Below are positions 36,701 to 51,002 of a DNA stretch of 64,000 nucleotides, one piece after another. Numbering within the stretch: the stretch's first letter is position 1; every line of letters starts with the position of its first letter. Made by a program: the position numbers and the translations under genes. Under the pieces are notes generated by a model. That model did not search any database. It had not been told where the DNA came from and worked only from the letters and a program-made list of their open reading frames with translations. The DNA is from Volvox africanus (lineage: Eukaryota > Chlorophyta > Chlorophyceae > Chlamydomonadales > Volvocaceae): contig BSDZ01000004.1 in the NCBI GenBank assembly GCA_030268105.1, forward strand, positions 6,860,001 through 6,924,000, in the 5' to 3' direction.

Positions 36701-39700
36701 TATATATACGATGATGATGTTCTTTAGTTATGGCCCACGAGCTGTGCCAGTTGACTGCGCTCGCTTTCCGACGCTGAGAATTCCGTCACCCATGTTCTAT
36801 CCTGCTCTATCCTGCAGCCTCCTGGATGTATCCGGCTGGATTCCGTACGGGAGAGATCCTGAACGGGAAATGTTGGATTTTGTTGGATTCCGCAGGATCT
36901 GTGAGGCTACCCTGACCCCGGGCTCCCACCTTCCTCCCTTCGCAGAACCGCTTAGCTGAACTCGGAGACAACACGAAGGGTGTGGCCTTAGCAACACCGC
37001 CACAAGCGATAGTGAGTATCCAAACAGCCGCCGCCGCCACCGCCGCCGCTACATCTGCAGCAGCAGCGCTGACCCCGTCAGCGTCGGTGACATTAGAGAT
37101 GCCGCCGCTGAAGTCGGCGGCGTGCCCAGCAGTAGCCGAGAAGTCATGTGAGTCGTCGTACAACTTTGCAATCGGTACGACAGCCGGCCACGACCTTGAT
37201 TCTTTTTCTTCGCCTTCCTTTCATCCTATTTAAGTTTCCCCGACGGTCGGCATGTACACGTGTGTTCGCGTGTGTGTTTTGGCCGTACGTAGCAGGGCCT
37301 CTTCCCCGACCCCAGATCCCCTGCCATGCAGCCTCTCAGTTCTTGGCACACCTGTTTCTTCGCCGCGACGAATATCTTCACGTTTTGCCCACAAATGCGT
37401 CGTACACGGCTCTTATGTACGACAGGCAGTAGCTCTACAGGCTTGAAGCAGCCCCCGGGAAAGGCACCGGAAGTCATCATTCGGGAGCAGGAGCAGTTTG
37501 TACGGGATCTCGTGCAAGGAAACAAACTACGCTGCCGCGCGGTGCGGGTCGCTGTGAAGCTGTGGGTGAATGTGCGGATATGGGCATTCAAGAAGTATGC
37601 ATTTGCGTGCAATTAACGTTCAGTGGGTACATGACCATTCAGGGTATGTCATCGATAATGACATAGTGGGTTGGGCGGAATGAAACCCAACAGGATCCAC
37701 CCCTTCGGGTATTCCCTGTGGAAATGTGAGCGATGCATGCATCAGGGAATGAGAAGAAAGAAAGAAGGAATACCGCAGAGGCGGAGGAGAGGAAGAGGAA
37801 GAGGGAGAGGGAGAGGGAGAGGGAGAGGGAGAGGGAGAGGGAGAGGGAGAGGGAGAGGGAGAGGGAGAGGGAGAGGGAGAGGGAGAGGGAGAGGGAGAGG
37901 GAGAGGGAGAGGGAGAGGGAGAGGGAGAGGGAGAGGGAGAGGGAGAGGGAGAGGGAGAGGGAGAGGGAGAGGGAGAGGGAGAGGGAGAGGGAGAGGGAGA
38001 GGGAGAGGGAGAGGGAGAGGGAGAGGGAGAGGGAGAGGGAGAGGGAGAGGGAGAGGGAGAGGGAGAGGGAGAGGGAGAGGGAGAGGGAGAGGGAGAGGGA
38101 GAGGGAGAGGGAGAGCTTTGATGAAAGAAAGAAGAAGTGCCGCTGTCCCGGATAATCCCATCCCGCAATAAGAACTCGCTTCCTCACCTCTACCCGGTCG
38201 CCTCCGCAGGCCATCGTGACCTTCAACACGGAGCAGATGCGGGCGGAGGTGTGCAAGATGATGCCCTCGGGTGGGTGCTAGGTGGATGAATGTGGCGTGC
38301 TGCTGAGGTTGGGGTAGGCTTGGGGGTGGGCAGGCAGGTTTGGATAGGTGTAGTATAGTGGGGCCGAGTTGTGAATCCTGAATAAGGACCTCTTGGGGCA
38401 TGCAATCTGCGTAGCATAGCATGGCTTTGAGCTTATTGAAAAGAGGCTACCAGGAGACAGGCGACTGTGGCATGTGCATGTAACCGCACCACCAGTGCTG
38501 TCCAGTGCTCAATAGTGTTAATGGGTAGCATTAATCCAGTCGTCCACCCGCATACCTCACACTCTTCAACCCGGCCCGGCATGCGGCCCGGCCCGTTGCT
38601 TTTCCGCCAGGCTGGTGGGCCTCTCTGTTCATGCGCCGCGACCTGCGCATGTCCCACGGTGGGCGGCTGTGGAAGGTATGGGTTCGGCGCGCTGCGGCTC
38701 CGGACGACTACCGCTTCGAGAACATGGCCACACGCATCCGGACGAACATCCTCATCCAGGTGCGTGCTGGGGGGATTTCGAGGAGCGCCGTGTACTCAGC
38801 GACTTAAGATAACGTTAAAATAAAATAACTCTCTGATTTCGTTCCGCACTGTCCGCAGCTCTTCACCGGCTTCATCATGTTTATCTTTGTGGTCATCTGC
38901 GCTGCATTCATTACTTGGCTCTCCGCTGCCTCCAACAAGGAGGCCCGCGTCATCAAGTGGGACATGACGGAGCTGCGGGCGGCCATTGGGTGCGTGGGGA
39001 ATAGGGAAGGGCTGTTTGGTAGTTGAGCGACTTTATGGGGCGACTTTATCGCGAACGGCATGGGAGCAGTTGCTTCGTTTGGCAGGTAAATGGGTGGGAT
39101 GGATCATCGACAGCACAAGCACAGGGTGGGACAAAAAGGGGTTTATGGGAATCGGTAGGTCTTGGTGATATTGGGGAGTAATGGGGTGCCGCGCCTTTAG
39201 GAGGACGGGTTGAATTGACTTCAAAGCAATAGCGCAGAAAAGAAGATTTCGGGATGCTTACGGTGTACTCGGCACACTATGCAGCCAGTGTTGTGTAGCC
39301 TCATTAAAGACAATCCACCGCTTCCTCCTGACCCAGGATCGGCATGGCGAAGATTGGCGCCGCCTCTACCAGCAATACAGCCCCGGACCCGGTGCGTGCG
39401 GGCGTGCAGGCGGGTCTGGGCCAACGGTCCATGGGAGGGACATTGCTGCATAGGCGCAAGCATGCGTCTTGGGGACGACGGTCCTAGTCCCTCCTAGGAC
39501 TAGCTTCAGCTAGGACTAGCCAATCTATTCTTTGCTTGTCGTCTTTGAGTGATTCTGCTGTACTTTCCATATTAATTATGCTTTCAGGCCTCGTACGACG
39601 CGTTTTGTGCCAGCTCCATGGCCAGCTGCATTGCCCATGTGGGCGAAGTCTTCCCTGACGCCGCCATCAACATGACTTACGGGTACGGGCTGGGCGCTGC

Positions 39701-42700
39701 AGTGCATTCTATTGTAGAATTTGGCAGGCTTAGGAGATTAGCATCGGGGGTTTGAGTATCAAGTTTCACTTCGAGCTTTCTGAACCTATCCATTGGTTTT
39801 CCAGGCCTGCACCGAAACATTGCTCTGATGCAACCGAGCTGGACAGAATAATGTTTCCCCCCTGATTTTACCGGCACGTATCACAGCGTACCATATCCAG
39901 TATGGAATGCGATGACCACGGGTAGGTTGTGTGTCTTACTTTCCGACATGGCAAGTTACAGACGCATCTCCGGTCCTTCCCCTCCCCCTCATCCCCAGTG
40001 CGGAGTGGTCGTTTCCCAGTGCAACCGTCCGTCTTTTGAACGAGCGACCCATCCGCCAGGACTTGACCAAATGCGCTGAGGTGAGCAAGCTGTAACCTGT
40101 CGTATTTAAATCGTACGGCAACCTTCAGATAATTTCACTAGAAGTAAGGTTCCACTGAACTGAACCTGCAGGGCGTCGGATGCTCGGCCTCGTACTGCAT
40201 GCCGTGCTACTGTCTGGGTCTGAGTGCGGTACCCACGGAGGAGCCAACCCCGGAGTTTTTGGCGCACACAGAGTTTGCTTGCTCACGATACTGGAATGTT
40301 CTGGACCCGCGGTGCGACTAACGCCCTACAGGGAGGGGCTGAAGGGGCCTTGGGGGGGCCTTAAGCCATTACCTTAAAGCGGAGCGCCCAACGCACGTGC
40401 GTACGTATTTGTGTGTAAATTGCACTAGGCTGTACGGCATTCACATTTTAATTTCGCAATACCCTCCTTTTTCCATCATTCACCGCGGCCCACTCGTACG
40501 GCTAGGCGGTACGGCATTCTTGTTGCGATCTCTCTGGTCATCCGAGTTATCAACTCCCTGCTGGCGTACTTCTTGCGTCTTTTTAAATTCCACGTGGAGA
40601 GGCACTGGACCATCACGGATACGGAACTGAGGTGCGATGTCGTACATGCTGGAGGCCGTGACGGGGGCTGGAGGCCGCAAACGGCCATTTGCACTTTGTT
40701 TGCATGTGTGTGTGTGTGTATGTGTGGCCTACATGAGGGTTAGGACAAATAACGGACCTGGGGGGTACTGAGGGACCACGGCCCAATGTACACCGGGGGG
40801 GGGAATCATCAGTCCGTAACTCCCATGCTGTTTACATTGGTAAAATTGATATGAGTACACGAGTACATCTACGAATATATTCATACGACTGTACAACACT
40901 TTCACGTACTGCTCCCCTGCAGCTACGCGATTTGGTCGTACCTCGTCCAGCTAGTTAACACCGTGGTCGTGTTACTGGTCGTGAACTGCTCTTCGCTCCG
41001 GAATCTGCAAAAGAGAGCTCTCGAGCAGGTAAGACGGGTAATTCACACACGCATATTCACTGAACGGGACCTAAACTAAGCTTTACTTAATCGACTGATA
41101 TTTATTATAACTCGCGAGGCAGGGCGAGACTCTGCGATGAGACTCCAGGACGCTTCAGGCAGGGAGGAGAGGGGAGGGACAACCGGACTCGGTCATGGCT
41201 ACGCGCATGGCCCATGGGACTGCGCGGACGGACGGCGTATTCGACCATTGGGGCTCCAGGGAAGGGAAGAGGCACGGGTGGGCTTTCTCAGACGATGAAG
41301 AGATTGAAATTTTAGGGGTTTGGGATTTAGGGGTTTAGGGGTTCGTAACCTTCTCGATGTCGTTGCCATATCAAACAACTAATCGCTGCCTAAAAAGTCA
41401 CGAAGCCGGGTTTTGCCTCCCCTTTTTCACCTCCACCCATTAGGCCCCTCCCCGTCCGCTCCCCCTATTGCTCATCCTTCCAAACCTCGCTCACACCAAA
41501 TGCTCTACAGGAGCCGCCCTGGTTGCAGAAGCTCGTCCTGGACGGTTTGTTCAACGACTTCACCCCGGAATGGTGCGTAGGTGTGGGCACCTGCTTACAC
41601 CGTATACCTGCTGTCGTGCGTTCGCCAAGAGTAAGAGATGCTCTTCCGCGACCGTCGCACGCGCGGACTTTCTAATCTTGCCGTCAAAAATACATATACA
41701 TGAAAGTGGTATAGAAAATATGGATGAAGGTATTTTGACGGCAAGATTAGGAAATTGTAAAATGTGAGCATGTAAATAAATAAATTATACATACTATTGC
41801 AATTATTATATATATATATACATGCTCACATTTTACAATTTTACATGCATGTACAACTGAATATCGTTTTTTGGTTACGTCGTGCTATGTCGTTGCAGGT
41901 ACGCGTCCATTGGTGTCTCCATTATAATCCTCATGATGGTCAATGTGGCGGGTCCGATTCTGAGATCTCTGGAAAACTGGATCTCAAAATTAATTTGGCA
42001 GATCTGGCTGCTGTACGGTCACCACTGCCGCTCAAGTACCAAGCCGCCGACTATGGAGGTCTATCAGGAGGCTTTCGGCAAGAGCCAGGTGCTCAATGCC
42101 GATTGGCAGTTGGCTGGGTCACCGTTGACCGAAGTTTTCCTATTTTCTATGCTACATACTCACGTAACCAGGGGATTCTGGAGACTCAAAGATCAGAATT
42201 TAACATTGTACGCACTAATTGTCAAAAATGAACATGGGTAACGGCTTGTAAGAATGAGGTAATCGCCTAAAAGTACTGCACCCGCTAATTTCTATAGTAA
42301 AAGGCGAAAGAGATAGATGTTTTGTGGGCAGTACAACTCATGGACACTTTACACGATGCGGTTAGGTGTAGCCCGCGAATTCATGGGTTGCGCTGCCTTC
42401 TGTGCGGCGATGGTGGGTCCTTGACGCATTCCTCCACAGTGCCACTTTCCAAATGGCGAGTTCTCTTACGCTCTGGACCTTACCCCCTTACATCTGATAA
42501 CTCCGTACTGTTAACTAATGAATGCCGAAATTAACTTACGTTTCAGAATTACGTTGTTGTTATACTTTGTTCTTCCCCTTCTTTTGTTCTTCCCCTCCCC
42601 TCCATTTGTTCCCTTTTTCCAACGTGTTTCCTCTCTCTCTCTCCTCCCTTCCTCGCCCCCCACCAGTTCACCCTCGAGGAGCGCATTTCGGATGTGTTGT

Positions 42701-45315
42701 TCAATTTGACCCTGGCGCTGCTGTTCGGCAGCGGCATGCCCCTCTGCTACCTCATCGCTGCTGTCTACGTGCTGGTGGCGATCTGGTGGGATCGACTCAA
42801 CTTGCTCGCATGGCGCCAGCCCGCGCAGAGATACCATCCAAACCTACCATTGGCAATTATGTGTGAGTAGCATAACATAACATAACATAACATAACATAA
42901 CATAACATAACATAACATAACATAACATAACATAACATAACATAACATAACATAACATAACATAACATAACATAACATAACATAACATAACATAACATAA
43001 CATAACATAACATAACATAACATAACATAACATAACATAACATAACATAACATAACATAACATAACATAACATAACATAACATAACATAACATAACATAG
43101 CGGAACGGAACGTTGAAGAGGTTTATGTAGGCAGAGAGGTTTCATCGGTTTATGTAGGCAGAGAGGTTTTATGTGGCGGTGGGGTGCCAAAAACCGGGAT
43201 TATAAGTAGAGCTGCGGCTTGAGTCCGTGAGTCGTGCCCTCTCCCGTATTTGCATCCCGGTTGCCGTACCTGCCCCGCTCCTCACACATACACACACTCA
43301 CGCAAATACACCCTCAACCGCTTGCTTGTCTGTCTGTCACTCAGACCTGCTTCCGGTACTGTTGATGGGCCACTGCGCGTTCGGTCTCTGGATGCACACG
43401 TACTTCAAGGCCGAGCTCAGCAGCACGGACATCATGGCAGCAGCCAGACAGGTCGACAAACGATGGGATCACGGGTAGCAGCAGCAAGAGAAGAAAAAAT
43501 ATATAATATAATATAATATAATATAATATAATATAATATAATATAATATAATATAATATAATATAATATAATATAATATAATATAATATAATATAATATA
43601 ATATAATATAATATAATATAATATAATATAATATAATATAATATAATATAATATAATATTATATTATATTATATTATATTATATTATATTATATGTCTTT
43701 TTAGTCTAATTCACCATCTGACTGAACACCGACCCTGGCGGCCGGTGTGATCCCTGGGGCAGCTATCAGTAATAACAGCTCTCGATTCGGACTAGTTACA
43801 TCGCACTGGTTTCCCAGGTCCCGTATCTGCTGTAATCCCCCCTATATATATATATGTGTGTGTGTAATCCGACACCAGACCTGCACTTGTCTCACCCATA
43901 CCCACCCTGGCTCCTAACCCCTCTTATGTCGTCCGCTCCCCCCAGATGCGTTTTTTAACATCCCCTCTATTCTGTCAGAGCCTCGCCTCCTCCTATTTTT
44001 TCCTTTTATAACTTCGCCCATCACCCAACTCCCCCACCGCACGTCACCCCACCCCTCTCTCTTAAATCCCTCCAGGGCATCTCCTCGCTGTCCCACAGCT
44101 CCTTGAGTCGCCGCATCACGCAGCCCAACGGTCTCCCGCTGCTGATCTGGTTCCTGGTTTTGGGGGCGTGGCTTATCTTTGGCAGGTGGGGATCACGGAG
44201 AGGAACGGAAGGGGGAATGGGTAGCCGTGGACACAATAGTGCCAATCGGGTGCATCACATCGTAGACGTTGCCACTAGCCAGCCATTTATTAAAAATAGA
44301 TATCTTACATGCTTTCATGTGGCGTTGATGACAGGTGGATCCTGTAGACGTAGCCGGCCACACTCAGGCCGGTGAGATCTCCTCTTTGCACCCCATTGAA
44401 GATTCCTTTTCACCTGTCCCACCTGAATGGCCTTTGAAATGAACCTGAAAGCGAGCCACCTTGTCCCCGTCATCACCCTATCCTGCCGTGCATTCGCACC
44501 CTACACGGCGGCCCGGAGGATAGGTGGATCGCGCTAGGTGTGTACCGAGTGGTTTGGAGGTTGGGCGGGTCTTGCACCTGCCGGCTTATGGAGGAAACCC
44601 TGAGGCCTGCGGAACGACAAGGTGATGCTGCTTCACGTGAAGAGCAAAAGAATATGTTGACGACGGGATTTAAGTGATAGATTGTTTTAGGGTTTTAGAT
44701 TTTAAATCTAAATTTCGAGCGGAATACGGCATCCCAACTTGAATCTGGGAGGAGTCTCTGACCGAAGACGAAGATGACAACCTGCGAGGTCAACACCACT
44801 CTAGCTACTTCCCCTAGCTACCCCTAACTTCCCCTAGCTACTCATATGTCTACCTGTTTCTGCATCATTACCTACCCACCACCAACACCACCACCTCCTT
44901 CCCCTCCTCCTCCTCCTCCTCCTTCTCCTCCTTCTCCTCCTTCTCCTCCTCCTCCTCCTCGACCTTCTTACCAACGTGGGAGGGAAATCGTAGGCGGGTC
45001 TGTGCCGTGTCGCACTATAACTGCGGTGACGCCCTCCCCTTGTAGGAACACGGGCCGACGTCCAAAACCCCAAACATTACCATTTTAAAGACGATCCATG
45101 ATTCACTCCCCAAACAACTTTGCCCATCTCATATGCTACATACGACAGACGTGTCGTACGAGATGGCGCTCAGGACAAATAGCAGCGCTGACCAGCTCCG
45201 CGGTCCTCGCACGTACTGCATCTCCCACCTCACCAACTACAAGGCTTTCCTCTCCACTGGAGTCGCGGCCCGTCTGTGGAGTCTGGTGCAGGGCGACAGG
45301 CGCTTCACCAGGCTG
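33746..45315 (+). CDS. OSCA/TMEM63-like channel paralogue, copy B, probably disrupted
   Basis: Exons homologous to copy A: 33746-33748, 33846-33947, 34042-34169, 34907-34943, 35018-35237, 35521-35588, 35838-35936, 36241-36291, 36601-36681, 36946-37147, 37332-37541, 38210-38270, 38611-38759, 38859-38989, 39337-39391, 39588-39682, 39999-40080, 40172-40311, 40506-40631, 40923-41028, 41511-41572, 41899-42088, 42667-42862, 43345-43451, 44076-44185, 44335 onward, 45149-45315. The TM and cytosolic motifs match copy A ([46 protein letters not shown]). Exon 37332-37541 carries TAG at 37430-37432 and a net frameshift; no intron of normal size removes it. At 44345-44347 the frame meets TAG directly after the homologue of copy A's RWIL, where similarity ends. 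Exon 43345-43451 is shorter, with a weak GTCGAC donor. No counterpart of copy A's last exon was found. The other exons are open and conservatively substituted, so the damage is recent, or it is an assembly fault. Confidence 0.72.
34499..34690. repeat. AT-rich island in a copy B intron
   Basis: Almost pure A/T run of TAATAAT/AATTATT type words inside the intron between 34169 and 34907, in a region otherwise above 50% GC. The matching copy A intron (18191-18458) does not have it. Confidence 0.8.
37801..38115. repeat. (GGGAGA)n microsatellite, about 52 copies
   Basis: Perfect hexanucleotide array of about 315 bases in the copy B intron between 37541 and 38210. The long Arg-Gly, Arg-Glu, Ser-Pro, Ser-Leu and Leu-Pro open frames over it are by-products of a 6-base unit and are not genes. 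It ends only a few bases before the near-identical tract starts at 38120. Copy A lacks the array. Confidence 0.97.
38120..40092. repeat. Near-identical duplicated tract (copy B side)
   Basis: Counterpart of 21663-23635. Left edge lies directly against the (GGGAGA)n array. Right edge lies 12 bases into the intron after exon 39999-40080, beyond which the two copies are unrelated. Confidence 0.95.
41309..41343 (+). repeat. Interstitial telomere-like repeats
   Basis: Degenerate run of TTTTAGGGG, TTTGGG, ATTTAGGGG and TTTAGGGG in a copy B intron. Similar short motifs occur at 44684-44698, 56287-56305 and, on the other strand, 59056-59071. They resemble the TTTAGGG/TTTTAGGG telomere units of plants and volvocine algae. 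Confidence 0.5.
41671..41751. repeat. Inverted repeat, hairpin 1 of two
   Basis: Left arm 41671-41693 and right arm 41730-41751 are complementary over about 21 bases (core ATCTTGCCGTCAAAA) with one bulged base. The loop is about 36 bases. It lies in the copy B intron 41573-41898 and is absent from copy A. Confidence 0.85.
41752..41841. repeat. Perfect inverted repeat, hairpin 2 of two
   Basis: Left arm 41752-41774 and right arm 41819-41841 are perfectly complementary over 23 bases (core TGTAAAATGTGAGCATG). The loop is a 44-base AT-rich segment with a TATATA run. It begins directly after hairpin 1. Confidence 0.9.
42871..43098. repeat. (CATAA)n microsatellite, about 45 copies
   Basis: Perfect pentanucleotide array in the copy B intron that follows exon 42667-42862. 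The near-identical intron of copy A has the same position with only two to three units (25916-25929), so the array expanded after the copies were last homogenised. Confidence 0.97.
43500..43694. repeat. (ATAAT)n then (ATTAT)n palindromic microsatellite
   Basis: About 158 bases of ATAAT-type units switch at 43657/43658 to the reverse-complement unit for 37 bases. This gives a perfect zero-loop palindrome with 37-base arms (43621-43694). It lies in a copy B intron just downstream of the shortened exon 43345-43451. Confidence 0.95.
44894..44961. repeat. (TCC/TTC)n polypyrimidine tract
   Basis: Run of CTCCTCCTT-type triplets on the plus strand. The open frames over it (poly-Pro/Ser, poly-Arg) are repeat artefacts. 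It is in the unmatched segment between the last copy B exons. Confidence 0.85.
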
Positions 45316-48687
<3,372 letters not shown>

Positions 48688-50953
48688 ATGCGCGTGAATG
48701 CCCTACTTGAGCTCGCAGCCCTGCAAGCTGTCCACGGGGCAGATAAAGTTATCCTAACTGATGATTCCCAGCAACAATTACTAGATCTAGCAGCATCGGG
48801 CACTTTAGAGGTCAGAACACATCAAGCTTTCTGCCGATTGTCGTGCCAGGGCTTAAAAGCAGCACAAAATCATCTTGTTAAAACATCAAGGCAAAATAAC
48901 AATGTGATTACTTGCAGGAGGCCACCGCAGCCGCGCTTCTGGCCTCAAATCACATAAGTGCGACCATCCGCCTCCACGCATTATTAGACCAGCAAAAGTA
49001 AGCGCCTTCACTTTCTCGGTCCCTTCTGACTATGTCACGATTTGTTTCATCCTGAAATCAATGGCATTGAACGCTTTGATGCCTCACACCCTACCCTCCC
49101 ATCTCCCCGTAACACAATTTCCCCACTGTTGTATATACGATTCCCCAAACCCCTTTCCTCTTCCATCTGATTGCATTCTACCCATTCAGGGAGGTTTTAT
49201 TCCATGGATCTTCTAATTTTACAGGACAGGCTTTGCACCAGAAGCAGCCGCAGCACCTTGACCTGGAGTTGCGTGTCAGTTTGCCTCCTGCGTACTCGTC
49301 ACCGCCACAGCCGTCGCCGGGCTCGCCGGCATCCGAGATGGCTTCGGATTCCAGGGCAGTGGCTTCACAATGCAATTTAATTGTCAACTGGATGAGAGCT
49401 GTTGGCAACGGACGGGAGCATGTGGGGCGTGAGTGGATGGACACGCTGACAGCGGAGCTTGGGCGGCTTTCCGAGGAGGCAGCAAGGGAGGTACGGGTCC
49501 AGACCTGCTGTGTTCTTAATTAGCTGATGCTAATTAAGAGGGTCAGAGCCTGCATCCACGGGGTTATTCAAAGCAACTTGCTTCTTCTGCTATTGGCTGT
49601 AGGGCCGGCCCTGCCTCCACGAGCTGTGCGAGCACGCACAGGCAGCGCTGGACCAGTTAGCGCTGAAAGTGGCGGCTGCAGGAGCGGATGCAACGACGGA
49701 TCCGGGGTCAGGGACGGGGCCGGGTGTGGCAGCTGACGTGGCGGCGTCCCACAGAGGCCTTGAAAATACGTCAAGGGGGCATCAAAGTGACGAGCAGCAG
49801 GTGGGTCGGGTGCCCATGCTAGGAAAGGGGGGGGGGTGATGATGTCGGGTCGGTGAAAAACCTCCTGTCACAAAATCAGCACCTTGATTTTTTATGATGT
49901 TCATCTTCCCAGCCCGACTGCAGTTCCTTGTACAGCATCCATCCGCCTATACTATCTGAAGTGAAAGGGCCCACGAAAAAGGGGGGCCGGGGGAGAAGGG
50001 AGAGAAAGCCCGTCTTCAGGCAGTACAGGTCGCACACTGCCTCATGTCGATCAGGGTGCTTACTCGGGAGGCAGAATGTAACAAAGCGTCAGCTAATCGG
50101 CCACACGCACTACTTCTCTGCCTCTTTTTTTCCACTTCTGGAGCTGAGAACCAAACTGCAGCCCCGTCCACCCTCAGACAGTTGAGTCTCAGATGCTTTT
50201 TGGGAAACAGAATTGAACAAAAGTCGGTTTCCTGCTTTCGCACTCGGCGAGCAGCAGGTGTATTTGTTTCGCTTGATTGCATCCAACCTTTCGTGAATGC
50301 ACATCATGGGTGCGACTACACCCGAAACTGTCGATCCGGATTTGCTGCTAAGTACTCTTTAAATGTGGCTGCGGTGGCGATGATGATTATGATGGTGGTG
50401 GTGATGGTGTTGACGTACTTGAGCAGGTGCTGCTGCTGCGGCTGGACCATATGCACAACCGGGCGCTGTACGGCAGGACGATTGGATCTTGGATCCGGGA
50501 GCTGCGTCTGACTGGTACTGATGGATGCCAGTGGTGCTTGGAACTGCACGCGATGACTCTATGTGTGTATGTGTGTATATATGTGCATAAATGCACTGAG
50601 CATGTTCCTCAACTGGAACTCAAATGTCGGTTTCCCGTGCAGCGTGGTCCCACATGCCATGTCCTAATGCCAAGCAGGATGCACCCTATCGTGCACATCA
50701 CATGTACTGTGTTCCGCCCACCTCTGACCCTCAGGCCGCCTGATATTCCAGGGAAGCCTTATCCTCGTTCTGCTGGAGGGCGACAGCCGCGCCCTGCGCG
50801 AGTATCTTGTACGGCACCGTACGGAAAGCGTGGATGTGGACTCTCGAGGGCGCAAAGCGAGTTCGGGTCATGAATTACGTAATGGGTGGCGGCGGTACGG
50901 GGGGCGGACTGAGGGCGTGAGTGGGGGTGGTAGGGGTGGGCCTGGGGACGTTT

Positions 50954-51002
<49 letters not shown>

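Noticed and set aside
37620..38422. Long Arg-Gly, Arg-Glu, Ser-Pro, Ser-Leu and Leu-Pro open frames on both strands
   Set aside because: All are translations of the perfect (GGGAGA)n array, which keeps every frame open. The array lies in an intron of copy B.
42765..43190. Met-Leu-Cys-Tyr-Val repeat proteins on the minus strand
   Set aside because: Translation of the (CATAA)n array; the flanking sequence is an intron shared with copy A.
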